From JANWHZ01 sp035545555 (GTDB taxonomy: Bacteria; Patescibacteriota; Saccharimonadia; Saccharimonadales; UBA4665), in assembly GCA_035545555.1 (NCBI GenBank), contig DASZYD010000014.1, forward strand, positions 1 to 37,881: DNA of 37,881 nucleotides, given 5' to 3'. Every line of letters begins with the position of its first letter. The first letter of the stretch is position 1. A program made the position numbers and the translations under genes. This document shows positions 6,313-14,145 of the stretch, one piece after another. The notes beneath the pieces were generated by a model that was not told the DNA's origin, made no database searches, and saw only the letters and a program-made list of their open reading frames with translations.

Positions 6313-7596
6313 ATGCCAGTACTCCGTAACTTCGAAGAAGCCCGCCATGCGCTGCGGCCTTTTTATGAGGCCTACAAGACGATGGCGACCGGATCGATCT
6401 ATACCTTAGACCGCATCAAAGCGGTACTGGCACGGCTGGGCGATCCGCAGGACACCATGAAAGTGGTACACATAGCCGGCACGTCGGGCAAGACCTCCAC
6501 TGCGTACTATGCAGCAGCGCTACTACAGGAAGCCGGGGCCAAACTGGTGGGGCTGAGCGTTTCGCCGGCTATCGCCGAGATGAATGAGCGGGTGCAATGC
6601 AACCTTGTGCCGTTGGACGAGGCAACTTACTGTGCAGAGCTGGGCGCATTCATGGATACCGTTGCGGCAATGGGCATCCCACTGACCTATTTTGAGCTGA
6701 AGGTAGCCTTTGCGTTCTACGCGTTTGCCAAACGCAAGGTAGAGTACGCGGTGATGGAGGTAGGGATGGGCGGCCTGCTGGATGGCACGAATGTCGTAAC
6801 GCGATCAGATAAAGTGTGCATTATTACCGACATCGGCTTTGACCACACGGCAGTATTAGGCAACACGTTGCCCCAGATTGCGGCCCAAAAAGCCGGCATT
6901 GTGCAGCCGCATAACGATGTCTTTATGTATGAACAAGGAACAGCAGTGATGCGCGCTGTGGCAGAGCGGTGCGCTCACACTAGCGCAACACTGCACCGCG
7001 TACCGCCAGCGAACGGCATGGCACTGGACCGCTGCAAGCTGCCGCCATACCAGCACCGCAATCTCTGCCTCGCGTCGGAGGCGGTAAGCTTTCTAGCGCA
7101 GCGCGATGGCCTGCGGGCGGTGACGCCGGAAGTGCTACGTGCTGCCGCTGCCACCTTTATTCCCGGGCGCATGGAGCAGCACAACGTGGGCGGCAAGGTA
7201 GTGATATTTGACGGGGCGCATAACGGGCAGAAAATGACGGCCTTTACGACCAGCCTACGGGCAATATACCCGGACAAGCCGGCTGCCGCGCTGGTGGCAT
7301 TTTCGCGCGCCGGCGCGGAGCGTTGGCAACCGACGCTCGGCGTGCTGGCCGCGGCGGCAGAGTATATTATCGTGACGTCATTTGACCTGACGCCTGATGA
7401 CCGTTTGAAGGTGTCATTGCCTGCCGAGGATATAGCTGCCCAATTACGCCGGATAGGATATGGCTCGTTTACGGTCGAACCCGACTTAGCGGCGGCCTGC
7501 CGGCTGCTGCTACAACGGCCGGAACCGGTGCTGGCCGTGACCGGCTCACTCTACATGCTACACGACGCGCAGCTTGCCTTTCATCTGGGAAAATAA
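6313..7596 (+). CDS. folC: Folylpolyglutamate/dihydrofolate synthase (FolC family)
   Basis: 427 residues of the Mur-ligase superfamily. The ATP loop is HIAGTSGKTST (about 52-62), followed by the family's SPAIAEMNERVQ and EVGMGGLLDGTN stretches and TDIGFDHTAVLGNT, which contains the metal-binding His; the C-terminal domain has VVIFDGAHNGQKM. FolC adds glutamates to (dihydro)folate using ATP. With folD and glyA in the same window it completes a small one-carbon set, which argues for folylpolyglutamate formation on salvaged folate; no other folate synthesis gene is visible. TAGACT at 6301-6306 puts the transcription start exactly on the ATG (leaderless). Confidence 0.85.
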   Translation: MPVLRNFEEARHALRPFYEAYKTMATGSIYTLDRIKAVLARLGDPQDTMKVVHIAGTSGKTSTAYYAAALLQEAGAKLVGLSVSPAIAEMNERVQCNLVPLDEATYCAELGAFMDTVAAMGIPLTYFELKVAFAFYAFAKRKVEYAVMEVGMGGLLDGTNVVTRSDKVCIITDIGFDHTAVLGNTLPQIAAQKAGIVQPHNDVFMYEQGTAVMRAVAERCAHTSATLHRVPPANGMALDRCKLPPYQHRNLCLASEAVSFLAQRDGLRAVTPEVLRAAAATFIPGRMEQHNVGGKVVIFDGAHNGQKMTAFTTSLRAIYPDKPAAALVAFSRAGAERWQPTLGVLAAAAEYIIVTSFDLTPDDRLKVSLPAEDIAAQLRRIGYGSFTVEPDLAAACRLLLQRPEPVLAVTGSLYMLHDAQLAFHLGK

Positions 7597-7640
7597 TGGC
7601 ACTTATATACTTTACACCCCAATAGAACAGGGGTATCCTT

Positions 7641-7865
7641 ATGCTAGTGCTGATTGCAGTGCTGCTGGTAGTGATCGGGCTGCTGGCTATGGATGATGTG
7701 AGGATGAGGATGCAAGACGAAGCAAACAATACAGTTCCAGACAGAATGGACTTGGCAAATGAACAGCAAAACGATGGGCATATTGAGGGTAGCGCATATA
7801 CTCCGGACCCGATTGTGGACATGCTGCCCGAAGACCTCGCCGACGCAGAAGATGAAGCCGATTAA
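7641..7865 (+). CDS. Small single-pass membrane protein with acidic tail
   Basis: 74 residues: one N-terminal membrane helix (LVLIAVLLVVIGLLA) and a polar, acidic cytoplasmic or external tail ending DLADAEDEAD. No family recognised. A TATACT (7608-7613) precedes a small ACCCC/GGGGT hairpin whose right arm gives an AGGGG Shine-Dalgarno seven bases before the ATG. It overlaps the next gene by 14 bp, so the two form an operon. Confidence 0.6.
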   Translation: MLVLIAVLLVVIGLLAMDDVRMRMQDEANNTVPDRMDLANEQQNDGHIEGSAYTPDPIVDMLPEDLADAEDEAD

Positions 7866-8358
7866 AACGGCTCTCAGGAACTTTATACGTGCCCACCAGG
7901 CAAAACTCGAATCGAGCGCGGGAGTAGACGCTAGTGAGGCGAATGAGACTAATCGAGTTTTGCTAAATCAGTTATTCGTCATGGCTGGGGGCATTATCAC
8001 CCTATCTTCGCCCATTTTTATTGATCACGACAGGTTGAAGTCACTTTCGCATTCTATGCGCGAGGATCTTCTCACGGCAGTTGTCGCCGCCATAGTATCA
8101 ATAGTTTTTGGCTTTGTGCAGTTGTATATCGAACGATGGTTCCTCTGGAAAAAGATGAAGTCGAAACTTAGTGTAGCCGAGAAGATAGGACGGGGTGAAG
8201 TAAGAACCGTGCAGAGCTTGAGGCACGTTGTCGCCAGTATCCGGCCCAAGGCAAAAGAATCGTCTGATCTATTCACAGGCTTGCAGCTCATCAGTTTAGG
8301 TACTGCGGCTACGGCGTATGTGATTGTGATGGCACATATTTTGCTGGCAGCGCAGTAA
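7852..8358 (+). CDS. Two-helix membrane protein, hypothetical
   Basis: 168 residues: a basic amphipathic N-terminus (KPIKTALRNFIRAHQAKL), two close membrane helices separated by a polar stretch (LFVMAGGIITLSSPIFI; LLTAVVAAIVSIVFGFVQLYI), a basic middle region and a last membrane helix (ISLGTAATAYVIVMAHILL). The ATG at 7852 starts inside the end of the preceding gene, so translation is coupled. An in-frame upstream ATG would extend it deep into the previous gene with non-coding-like residues. No function can be assigned. Confidence 0.6.
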   Translation: MKPIKTALRNFIRAHQAKLESSAGVDASEANETNRVLLNQLFVMAGGIITLSSPIFIDHDRLKSLSHSMREDLLTAVVAAIVSIVFGFVQLYIERWFLWKKMKSKLSVAEKIGRGEVRTVQSLRHVVASIRPKAKESSDLFTGLQLISLGTAATAYVIVMAHILLAAQ

Positions 8359-8476
8359 AACCATCTATCCTTGGTCTTCCTCAACCCGCCGATACTTCCT
8401 CCTGGCCACTTCCTCACGTGCCACACGCCGCTCCACGGAGTCACCGGCGATCAGGTAGTAGATGACTGGCGCTACT

Positions 8477-8655
8477 AAAAAAGTCCTGCGCCAAATGAGA
8501 CATAGGTAACGTATCGTAATACGCCCGCTATGGGCATATGGCCTTTTGACAGACCTATGCCTCATTCAACTCAGGACTTATTGTTCGTTACGATAGTTTT
8601 TTGTAATCTGTCGGGCTGGCCTGCCCGTACTTAAGTGGGATTGCTCCACGCTTAC
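8477..8655 (-). ncRNA. Candidate structured small RNA (about 180 nt) with its own promoter
   Basis: The stretch 8359-8815 has no convincing gene but a complete transcription unit on the minus strand. A TTGACG-N17-TACACT promoter predicts a start at 8655. Down the transcript there is GTGG/CCAC, then CGGGC/GCCCG, then a 22-bp two-part stem (CAGGACTT with AAGTCCTG at 8572-8579/8481-8488, and ACCTATGCCTCATT with AATGAGACATAGGT at 8553-8566/8494-8507), followed by six T residues (8477-8482), like an intrinsic terminator. The 45-nt loop holds a GCCC/GGGC hairpin and TTACGATA, complementary to TATCGTAA upstream of the stem, so a pseudoknot is possible. No tmRNA, RNase P or SRP signature was found; a 6S-type RNA of this length is possible. 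Alternatively it is a leader for a short downstream frame. Confidence 0.5.
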
Positions 8656-8661
8656 GGCAAT

Positions 8662-8690
8662 AGTGTAGCAACTGTAAGCGGGAGCGTCAA
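8662..8690 (-). promoter_or_regulatory. Promoter of the candidate structured RNA, flanked by an inverted repeat
   Basis: TTGACG (8685-8690), 17-nt spacer, TACACT (8662-8667) with an extended TG upstream of the -10. CGCTTAC and GTAAGCG form an inverted repeat (extended by GCTCC/GGAGC) at about 8643-8684, with the -10 in its centre and the transcription start at the edge of one arm; this could be an operator. Confidence 0.55.
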
Positions 8691-8815
8691 ATATATGTTT
8701 TGCCGCTTATGCTTTACTAACATCGGCCTCAGAGTCTTATTGCATCTTACTGCTTTAGCCTAGTCTATGTGCGCTTAGTCTCAACCCAGCACCTGCCTAT
8801 TTGGCTGCAATAGCC

Positions 8816-8929
8816 CTACTTCTTCCCCCGCTTCACCAACTCCTCATTACTCACTGGCCGTGTATTCGCCAGCGCTTTGATAGCCTTCTCAAACTCAGGC
8901 GTAACCTTTGGCTGCTTCTTCTTTGGCAT
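8816..8929 (-). CDS. 37-residue basic microprotein
   Basis: The frame encodes 37 residues beginning MPKKKQPKVTPEF and continuing with a helical KAIKALANTRP and NEELVKRGKK: a lysine-rich N-terminus, one helix, and no hydrophobic segment. It is supported as a real gene by a consensus TATAAT (8937-8942) that puts the transcription start at 8930, one base before the ATG, the same arrangement as the other first genes here. It may bind nucleic acid or a ribosome given its charge, but that is a guess. The stop is followed by a GGCT/AGCC hairpin. Confidence 0.6.
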   Translation of the reverse strand: MPKKKQPKVTPEFEKAIKALANTRPVSNEELVKRGKK

Positions 8930-9032
8930 AGGCCCCATTATAGGGCACCTGTCAGCAGTACACTAACCCAAGGCCCCCGGTAACCGCTCCCCTGTCGTAT
9001 CGGTTAGTAAAGTATATAGGTGCCAAAATAAT

Positions 9033-11156
9033 TCATAGCTTGGTACGCCGCAGCAGCTGTGCGTTCGCCGCCACGATAATGGTGGAGAGGGACATCAGCA
9101 CCGCACCGATGGCGGGCGAGGGGACGAAGCCAAACGGGGCGGTGATGCCGGCTGCCAGCGGGATGGCGACCAGGTTGTAGCCGGCAGCCCAGCCCAGGTT
9201 CTGCAGCATTGTACGGTAGGTCGCGCGGGACAGTTTCACCACCTTGGCGACGTTGCGCGGATCGCTTGTGGCGAGCACGACATCTGCGGATTCGACCGCT
9301 ACGTCGGTGCCGGCACCGATGGCGATGCCTACGTCGGCCTGCGCGAGCGCCGGCGCATCATTAACGCCATCCCCGACCATGGCCACTGTTTGACCGGTGT
9401 GCTGCAGCTTCCGTACGGTCGTTGCTTTATCTTCCGGCCGCACATCCGCGAGAAATTGCGGTATAGCGAGCGTACGCGCCACTGTTGCCGCGACAACGGC
9501 TGTATCACCGGTGAGCATCGTTGAACCGATGCCGATGGCCGCCAGGTCGGCGATTGCCCCGGACGCTTCGGGCCGGACCGCATCGGCTACGGCGATGAGG
9601 CCGATCACCTCGGTATTACGTATAAGGTACACGACCGTCGAGCCGTCGTTTGCCGTGCTGTCCGCAACTGCGGCAAAATCGTTGGGCAGTGCGATCCGGT
9701 GCTCGGTAAGGTATGCAGGCCCGGCGACCGTGTAGGCTTGGCCGTGCATCTCCCCGGTGACACCGCGGCCTGCTACCGCCGCAAAGCGTTGTACGCCATC
9801 GAGCGGCACCTGCCGTTGGCGGGCTTGCCGGACGATAGCCCGGCCGATCGGATGCTCGCCTGGCTGCTCGACGCTGGCAGCAAGACGCAACACCTCATCA
9901 CTGCTGTAGCCTTTAGCGGGCCGTATGCTTACAACATGCTGTTTGCCCATGGTGAGGGTACCGGTTTTATCAAAGAGCACTGTATCGACATGGCGCACTG
10001 CCTCGAAGGCCGCACGGTTACGGATCAGTAGGCCATGCCGCGCCGCCAGGGAAGTGGAAATAGCGCTCGCCAGCGGCACGGCCAGGCCGAGTGCATGCGG
10101 ACAGGCGATGACCAGCACGGTGACCACGCGCTCTAAGATGTAGCCGGCGGATTGCCCGGCAATTGTCCAGACAATGGCCGTTACGGCTGCGGCTCCCAAA
10201 GCGACGAAGGTGAGATAAAAGGCCGCTTGATCGGCCAGCGCTTGAGTCTTGGATTTGCTGGCCTGCGCGCCGGCCAGCAGCCGCATGATGCCGGCCAGTG
10301 TCGTATCGTCACCAACCTTGGCGACGCGCACGGTGAGTGCGCCTGAACCGTTTGTGGTGCCGGCAATGACTGCCGCATGGGTGGCCTTGTGCACCGGTTT
10401 TGACTCGCCGGTCAGGAGTGACTCATCTACCTCGGATATACCGTCGACTACCTCACCGTCGGCAGGTATGCGGCTGCCGGGCCGCACCAGGACCCTGTCG
10501 CCGATATGCAGCGCGGCAAGCGTTACGGTTTTGGTGCTGCGGTCACCCGTAAGCAATTCAGCCGTATCCGGCAGCAGCCTTGCCAGCCCCTGCAGGGCGC
10601 TCTCGGCGCGCTGGACCGACGCCATTTCCAGCCAGTGCCCGAGCAGCATGATAGTCACCAGCGTGGCGAGCTCCCACCAGAAATCCATGCCGTGTACCAG
10701 GCGCAGCGTGACCGCCAGGCTATATCCAAACGCGACCGTGATAGCCAGCGAGATGAGCGTCATCATGCCCGGCCGCCGATTGCCTAATTCGGCCTTGGCG
10801 CCGCGCAAAAAGACCAGCCCGCCATAGGCAAAGATGATGGCACCGAATATGGCCGGCAGGTACCTGCTGCCGGTAAATGACCAGTCGAGTCCAAGCCATC
10901 CCTGCACCGTCGGCGAAAAAAGCATTGCCGGGGTGGTCAGCAACAGGCTTGCCCAGAACTTCTGCCTGAACATGGCTGCGCTGTGGCCGGCGTGTTTATC
11001 GTGCTTGGTATGCCCTGCGTCGGCCATATCTTTCAGCGGCACCAGGTCCATGCCGCACTTCGGGCACCGCCCTGGCCGGTCGCGCTGTACGTCCGGGTCC
11101 GTCGGGCAAATGTAGCGGATTGTGCTGCCGCCCGGTGGCGTCAGGTGATGCTGCAT
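9033..11156 (-). CDS. copB: Heavy-metal P1B-type ATPase (CPH/CopB type)
   Basis: 707 residues. The N-terminus carries a heavy-metal-binding domain, YICPTDPDV...PGRCPKCGMDL (about residues 15-38; the usual CPMHP reads CPTDP), then a His-rich HTKHDKHAGH (about 49-58). Eight membrane helices, TGES (249-252), the translocation motif CPH (352-354), DKTGTLT (396-402), GEHPIGRA and GDGVNDAPAL are all present. CPH rather than CPC marks the CopB subgroup, reported to move Cu(II)/Cu(I) or Ag outward. It is the last gene of the operon with the CsoR-family repressor and the SHOCT protein, 21 nt after the latter, so it is an inducible metal exporter. Confidence 0.9.
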   Translation of the reverse strand: MQHHLTPPGGSTIRYICPTDPDVQRDRPGRCPKCGMDLVPLKDMADAGHTKHDKHAGHSAAMFRQKFWASLLLTTPAMLFSPTVQGWLGLDWSFTGSRYLPAIFGAIIFAYGGLVFLRGAKAELGNRRPGMMTLISLAITVAFGYSLAVTLRLVHGMDFWWELATLVTIMLLGHWLEMASVQRAESALQGLARLLPDTAELLTGDRSTKTVTLAALHIGDRVLVRPGSRIPADGEVVDGISEVDESLLTGESKPVHKATHAAVIAGTTNGSGALTVRVAKVGDDTTLAGIMRLLAGAQASKSKTQALADQAAFYLTFVALGAAAVTAIVWTIAGQSAGYILERVVTVLVIACPHALGLAVPLASAISTSLAARHGLLIRNRAAFEAVRHVDTVLFDKTGTLTMGKQHVVSIRPAKGYSSDEVLRLAASVEQPGEHPIGRAIVRQARQRQVPLDGVQRFAAVAGRGVTGEMHGQAYTVAGPAYLTEHRIALPNDFAAVADSTANDGSTVVYLIRNTEVIGLIAVADAVRPEASGAIADLAAIGIGSTMLTGDTAVVAATVARTLAIPQFLADVRPEDKATTVRKLQHTGQTVAMVGDGVNDAPALAQADVGIAIGAGTDVAVESADVVLATSDPRNVAKVVKLSRATYRTMLQNLGWAAGYNLVAIPLAAGITAPFGFVPSPAIGAVLMSLSTIIVAANAQLLRRTKL

Positions 11157-11177
11157 ATTCGCCGTTCCATGGCCAGC

Positions 11178-11402
11178 CTATGCACCAAGATCTTTTTTCT
11201 TTTCTTCGAACTCGCGTTTGTCGATCTCGCCATTTGCATACCGCCTCTTCAGTATGTCAAATGGCGTTTCGCCCTGGCTACCCGTGCTGCCGTTGCCCAG
11301 ATGTCTGAGCATAGCAACTACGCCGACTACAATGAGCAGCATCAGAAGCGCCATGAACAGAAAGCTCCCAAGCTCGTACCCGTAGCCCCATCCATACATC
11401 AT
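11178..11402 (-). CDS. SHOCT-domain small membrane protein
   Basis: 74 residues: a Tyr/Gly/Trp N-terminus (MMYGWGYGYELG), one membrane helix (FLFMALLMLLIVVGVVAML) and a C-terminal SHOCT motif (TPFDILKRRYANGEIDKREF). SHOCT domains are short helical pieces common at the ends of small membrane proteins near metal-efflux genes. An AGGAGGG five to six bases upstream supports the start at 11402. It is the middle gene of the CsoR-ATPase operon. Confidence 0.85.
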   Translation of the reverse strand: MMYGWGYGYELGSFLFMALLMLLIVVGVVAMLRHLGNGSTGSQGETPFDILKRRYANGEIDKREFEEKKKDLGA

Positions 11403-11418
11403 ACAATCCCTCCTTATC

Positions 11419-11703
11419 TTATTTACTGCGTATGCGCGCCAGCTCATACAGCTCGAGCAATTCCTGCTGCGCCTCGCTGCGCTGCGTCTGATCGCCCGAG
11501 CTGAACTTGTGAGTAATATGCGTCCTGATGTGATTCTCGACGATAAGTTTGTTGAGAGAGGCCAGCGATTTCTGGATGGCCAGCGACTGGGTGATGATGT
11601 CCATGCAGTAGTCCTCATTGGCGATCATCTTCTCCAACCCTTGTGTTTGGCCCTGGATAATCTTGGTACGGTGGATGGCGCGTTTCTTGATGTCGGTAAG
11701 CAT
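11419..11703 (-). CDS. csoR: CsoR/RcnR-family metal-sensing repressor
   Basis: 94 residues, all helical. The metal ligands align by spacing with CsoR: C33, H58 (25 residues later) and H62 (4 later). The third ligand is His instead of the Cys of the M. tuberculosis protein, giving a C-H-H set as in Thermus CsoR and in RcnR, so metals other than Cu(I) cannot be excluded. Without metal it should bind its operator, and metal releases it to express the SHOCT protein and exporter. The ATG at 11703 is fixed by TTCACA-N17-TACACT, which places the transcription start exactly on it; the CsoR box overlaps the spacer. Confidence 0.9.
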   Translation of the reverse strand: MLTDIKKRAIHRTKIIQGQTQGLEKMIANEDYCMDIITQSLAIQKSLASLNKLIVENHIRTHITHKFSSGDQTQRSEAQQELLELYELARIRSK

Positions 11704-11709
11704 GTTCTG

Positions 11710-11738
11710 AGTGTATACCCTCCCGGGGTATTTGTGAA
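11710..11738 (-). promoter_or_regulatory. Promoter and CsoR-type operator of the metal-efflux operon
   Basis: TTCACA (11733-11738), 17-nt spacer, TACACT (11710-11715), predicted start 11703. Within it 11715-11731 reads ATACCC-TCCCG-GGGTAT, an inverted repeat with GC-rich centre, very similar to the TACCC...GGGGTA sites bound by Bacillus CsoR. A bound repressor would cover the spacer and -10. Confidence 0.75.
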
Positions 11739-11789
11739 CTGAGTAGGCTGCTTGTTGAGTGCGTGGGAATATGGTACGATCGGTCAGTC

Positions 11790-12566
11790 GTGGCAACGCA
11801 ATCCAAAAAAGCCCCGAAGGAGCTGCCGGGTATTCGTGTACGCATGTCGTTTCGGCGGCATGTGCTGCCTGTGCTGGCCGGCCTGGTCGTGTTTCTGTCG
11901 GTCTTTGGGTTCTTTAACTCCGAGCTGATCACCGGCGACCTGGCATATTACTTCTACTCGCGCAACCTCAAAGTAGCGGTTGCCGATGATGTCACGGCGG
12001 CGGTGTACCATCTGCCGAAAGGCGCGCCGAATCAGATTATTATCAATAAGATTCGTGTTACGGCGCCGACACTATTTAACGAGACAACCGTCAACGAGAC
12101 GGCATTCCTGCAGGACCTCCAGCACGGTGTCGTGCACTATCCCGGGACGGCCGTACCGGGGCAGGTGGGCAATGTGGTGATCTTTGGACACAGCAGTGGC
12201 CAGTGGTGGGCACCTGGCGACTACAAGTTTGTCTTTACGTTACTCGACAAGCTGGCCTATGGCGACGAGATTTTCGTAGACTATAACGGCATCCGATATA
12301 TTTACCGTGTCTACAATACAAAAGTAGTCGTACCGACCGATATGAGCGTGCTCAACCAGACCGGCAGCCACATGCTGACCCTGCTAACCTGTACACCGGT
12401 CGGCACCAGCAATAAGCGGCTGGCTGTCCAGGCCGAACAGACCGTGCCAAAGGTAGCCGAAGGCACCGAAGCCACCACGGCAGCAGCATTGCCGGCCACC
12501 GCAAAAGGCCAAACCTCGCTACCTGGCCAATCCTCTTTCTGGCAAGATTTACGCGGCTTATTCTAA
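11790..12566 (+). CDS. Sortase (membrane-anchored transpeptidase)
   Basis: 258 residues with an N-terminal membrane anchor (VLPVLAGLVVFLSVFGFF, about 25-42) and a sortase beta-barrel domain. The catalytic triad is visible: H134 in FGHSSG, C201 in TLLTCTPVGT, and R210 in NKRLAVQ. Sortases cut a sorting signal in secreted proteins and join them to the cell wall or to pilins. The C-terminal tail after about 222 is Ala/Thr-rich and low complexity. GTG at 11790 is preferred: an extended -10 (TGGTACGAT, 11772-11780) predicts a start at 11787, three bases upstream. No substrate or pilin gene lies next to it. Confidence 0.9.
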   Translation: MATQSKKAPKELPGIRVRMSFRRHVLPVLAGLVVFLSVFGFFNSELITGDLAYYFYSRNLKVAVADDVTAAVYHLPKGAPNQIIINKIRVTAPTLFNETTVNETAFLQDLQHGVVHYPGTAVPGQVGNVVIFGHSSGQWWAPGDYKFVFTLLDKLAYGDEIFVDYNGIRYIYRVYNTKVVVPTDMSVLNQTGSHMLTLLTCTPVGTSNKRLAVQAEQTVPKVAEGTEATTAAALPATAKGQTSLPGQSSFWQDLRGLF

Positions 12567-12617
12567 CCGCGTGAGCTCAAGCCCTACATAGAATCCGGGG
12601 CCGCAACCTGTATCTGC

Positions 12618-13481
12618 CTACCGGAACAGGAAAATGATTGAGAAGAGAACACCGGCAATGGTGCAATAAACGGCGAACAGTTTGAGCGTTTGCGTCTGGA
12701 AGTAACGTACCAGGAAGCGGACCGACAGGTAGGCGGCCAGACCGGCGCAGAACGCGCCGGCCAAGATAGCACCACGCATGGATGCCATTGATGGGCTAAA
12801 CAGGTGCGGCAACTTGAGCAATGCCGCGGCACCGATAACCGGCGTAGCCAGCAAGAAGCTGAACCGTGCGGCATCTTCGTTGTTGAGGCCGGCGAACAGG
12901 CCGCCGGCCATGGATGAGCCGGACCGCGAAATACCCGGGATAAGCGCGGCTGCCTGTGCCAGGCCAATGCCGGCAGCCTGGCGCCACTGCAGGCCCGACA
13001 AGCGGCGATCGCTGCGGCGCGCCGTAACGGTGCCGGTGTTTTGCCGCTTGCGCAGCCGTTCGGCCGCAAATAAGACAAGCCCGTTGATAATGAGAAAAGC
13101 GGCTGCGATCTGGGCCGAGGCAAACGCTGCCTGTAGCGTATGCTGCAGGAGCAACCCCAATAAGCCCGCCGGCACCGTGCCAATGACAAGCAGCCAACCA
13201 AGCCTGGCGTACGTGTCGCCCGGTTCAAGCCGCCGCGCTATGATAGAACGCAGCAAGCCCCGAATAATTTTCATCCAATCTTGCCAGAAAAAGACGAACA
13301 GCACGGCTGCGGTTGCGGCATGGGTGGCCACAAGAAATGTCAGATAGTAGGGCGCGTCTTGGTTAATATGCCAGCCTAGAAGCGACGGCAAAATGACGCT
13401 ATGGCCGAGGCTGGAGATGGGAAAGAGCTCGGTTAGCCCTTGGGCCAAGCCGATAATAATCGCTTGTACAACGCTAATCAT
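12618..13481 (-). CDS. uppP: Undecaprenyl-diphosphatase (UppP/BacA)
   Basis: 287 residues, polytopic. Both family signatures are seen: GLTELFPISSLGHSVI near the N-terminus (Glu, Ser and His of the active site; the usual EWLPISSTGH reads ELFPISSLGH) and GISRSGSSMAGGLF in the middle (PGxSRSG). It removes a phosphate from undecaprenyl diphosphate at the membrane, recycling the lipid carrier for peptidoglycan and giving bacitracin tolerance. TATGCT at 13488-13493 puts the transcription start exactly on the ATG. The gene is convergent with the sortase. Confidence 0.9.
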   Translation of the reverse strand: MISVVQAIIIGLAQGLTELFPISSLGHSVILPSLLGWHINQDAPYYLTFLVATHAATAAVLFVFFWQDWMKIIRGLLRSIIARRLEPGDTYARLGWLLVIGTVPAGLLGLLLQHTLQAAFASAQIAAAFLIINGLVLFAAERLRKRQNTGTVTARRSDRRLSGLQWRQAAGIGLAQAAALIPGISRSGSSMAGGLFAGLNNEDAARFSFLLATPVIGAAALLKLPHLFSPSMASMRGAILAGAFCAGLAAYLSVRFLVRYFQTQTLKLFAVYCTIAGVLFSIIFLFR

Positions 13482-13532
13482 GCTCCCAGCATATCGTACC
13501 AGCAGTGATCTGCCAAACTGCCCGCGCTGCTG

Positions 13533-14084
13533 CTAGGCCTGTGACGCGTCGGTGGGGCTGCCGGGCGGCAGCAGACGCCTACCGGTCATATACCGTTGGC
13601 GTAAGAGCGCTTGCTGCAGGGTGTGCAGGACGGCTTCGGCCTGGGTATAACTCATACCGATCCTTCCCACGGGTAGCGGCTGGCCCTGTAGCCCGGCCTG
13701 CAAGAAGTTTAGGATGACGCCATTAGGGCCGGTAGCCACCTCTAGCTGGTCGCTGTAGAGCACCCGCGAATCGACTGCCAGGAGCACTACCATGTTTTTG
13801 CTCTGGCTGTCGGGGCTGCGTGGTTTGTCATCGTCCGGTGCATCGTAGCCGGCCGTTTCCCACAACTGGACTGCTTCACGCTCCGGTAGGGCGAAATGGT
13901 TGATGAGGAGCATTAACACGTCTTCGCTGGGTCGTTCCTCACCCCGTTCGATGCATTCCAGCTGCTCGGTATCGATCTCGACAGCACCGGATACCTCGGC
14001 CACTGTTTCGTGCCGGTCCTCGCGCAGCAGCTTTAACCGGCTGCCCAACAGACGAAATGGAGCATAGCGTCGCGATTCTGCCAT
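13533..14084 (-). CDS. XRE-type HTH protein with DUF3467-like C-terminus
   Basis: 183 residues. Residues about 13-68 form an XRE helix-turn-helix (LKLLREDRHETVAEVSGAV, then EQLECIERGEERPS). The C-terminal part (RVLYSDQLEVATGPNGVILNF ... GMSYTQAEAVLHTLQQAL, shortened here) has the strand/strand/helix pattern of DUF3467-like domains; that match is by eye and weak. It is a probable regulator of unknown targets. There is no Shine-Dalgarno; TATACA about 11 nt upstream of the ATG predicts a leader of roughly five bases. Confidence 0.65.
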   Translation of the reverse strand: MAESRRYAPFRLLGSRLKLLREDRHETVAEVSGAVEIDTEQLECIERGEERPSEDVLMLLINHFALPEREAVQLWETAGYDAPDDDKPRSPDSQSKNMVVLLAVDSRVLYSDQLEVATGPNGVILNFLQAGLQGQPLPVGRIGMSYTQAEAVLHTLQQALLRQRYMTGRRLLPPGSPTDASQA

Positions 14085-14145
14085 AATTACGTACGTGTAT
14101 AGTACCGCCGATGGTAGCTATGGGCAAGGAGAAATCGCTTGTCGG

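Noticed and set aside
8365..8565. Minus-strand frame of 66 residues with a coding-like C-terminal half (one hydrophobic stretch, then basic/acidic tail)
   Set aside because: Its N-terminal half lies entirely on the inverted repeat of the candidate RNA, it has no Shine-Dalgarno or fitting promoter, and no family is recognised. A short gene after an attenuated leader remains possible.
8566..8815. tmRNA, on the strength of an ALA-stop-like frame end and many hairpins
   Set aside because: No tRNA-like end with a TTCGA-type T-loop and no CCA-side acceptor pairing could be found on either strand.
11403..11618. N-terminal extension of the SHOCT protein
   Set aside because: It would overlap csoR in another frame; AGGAGGG supports the start at 11402.
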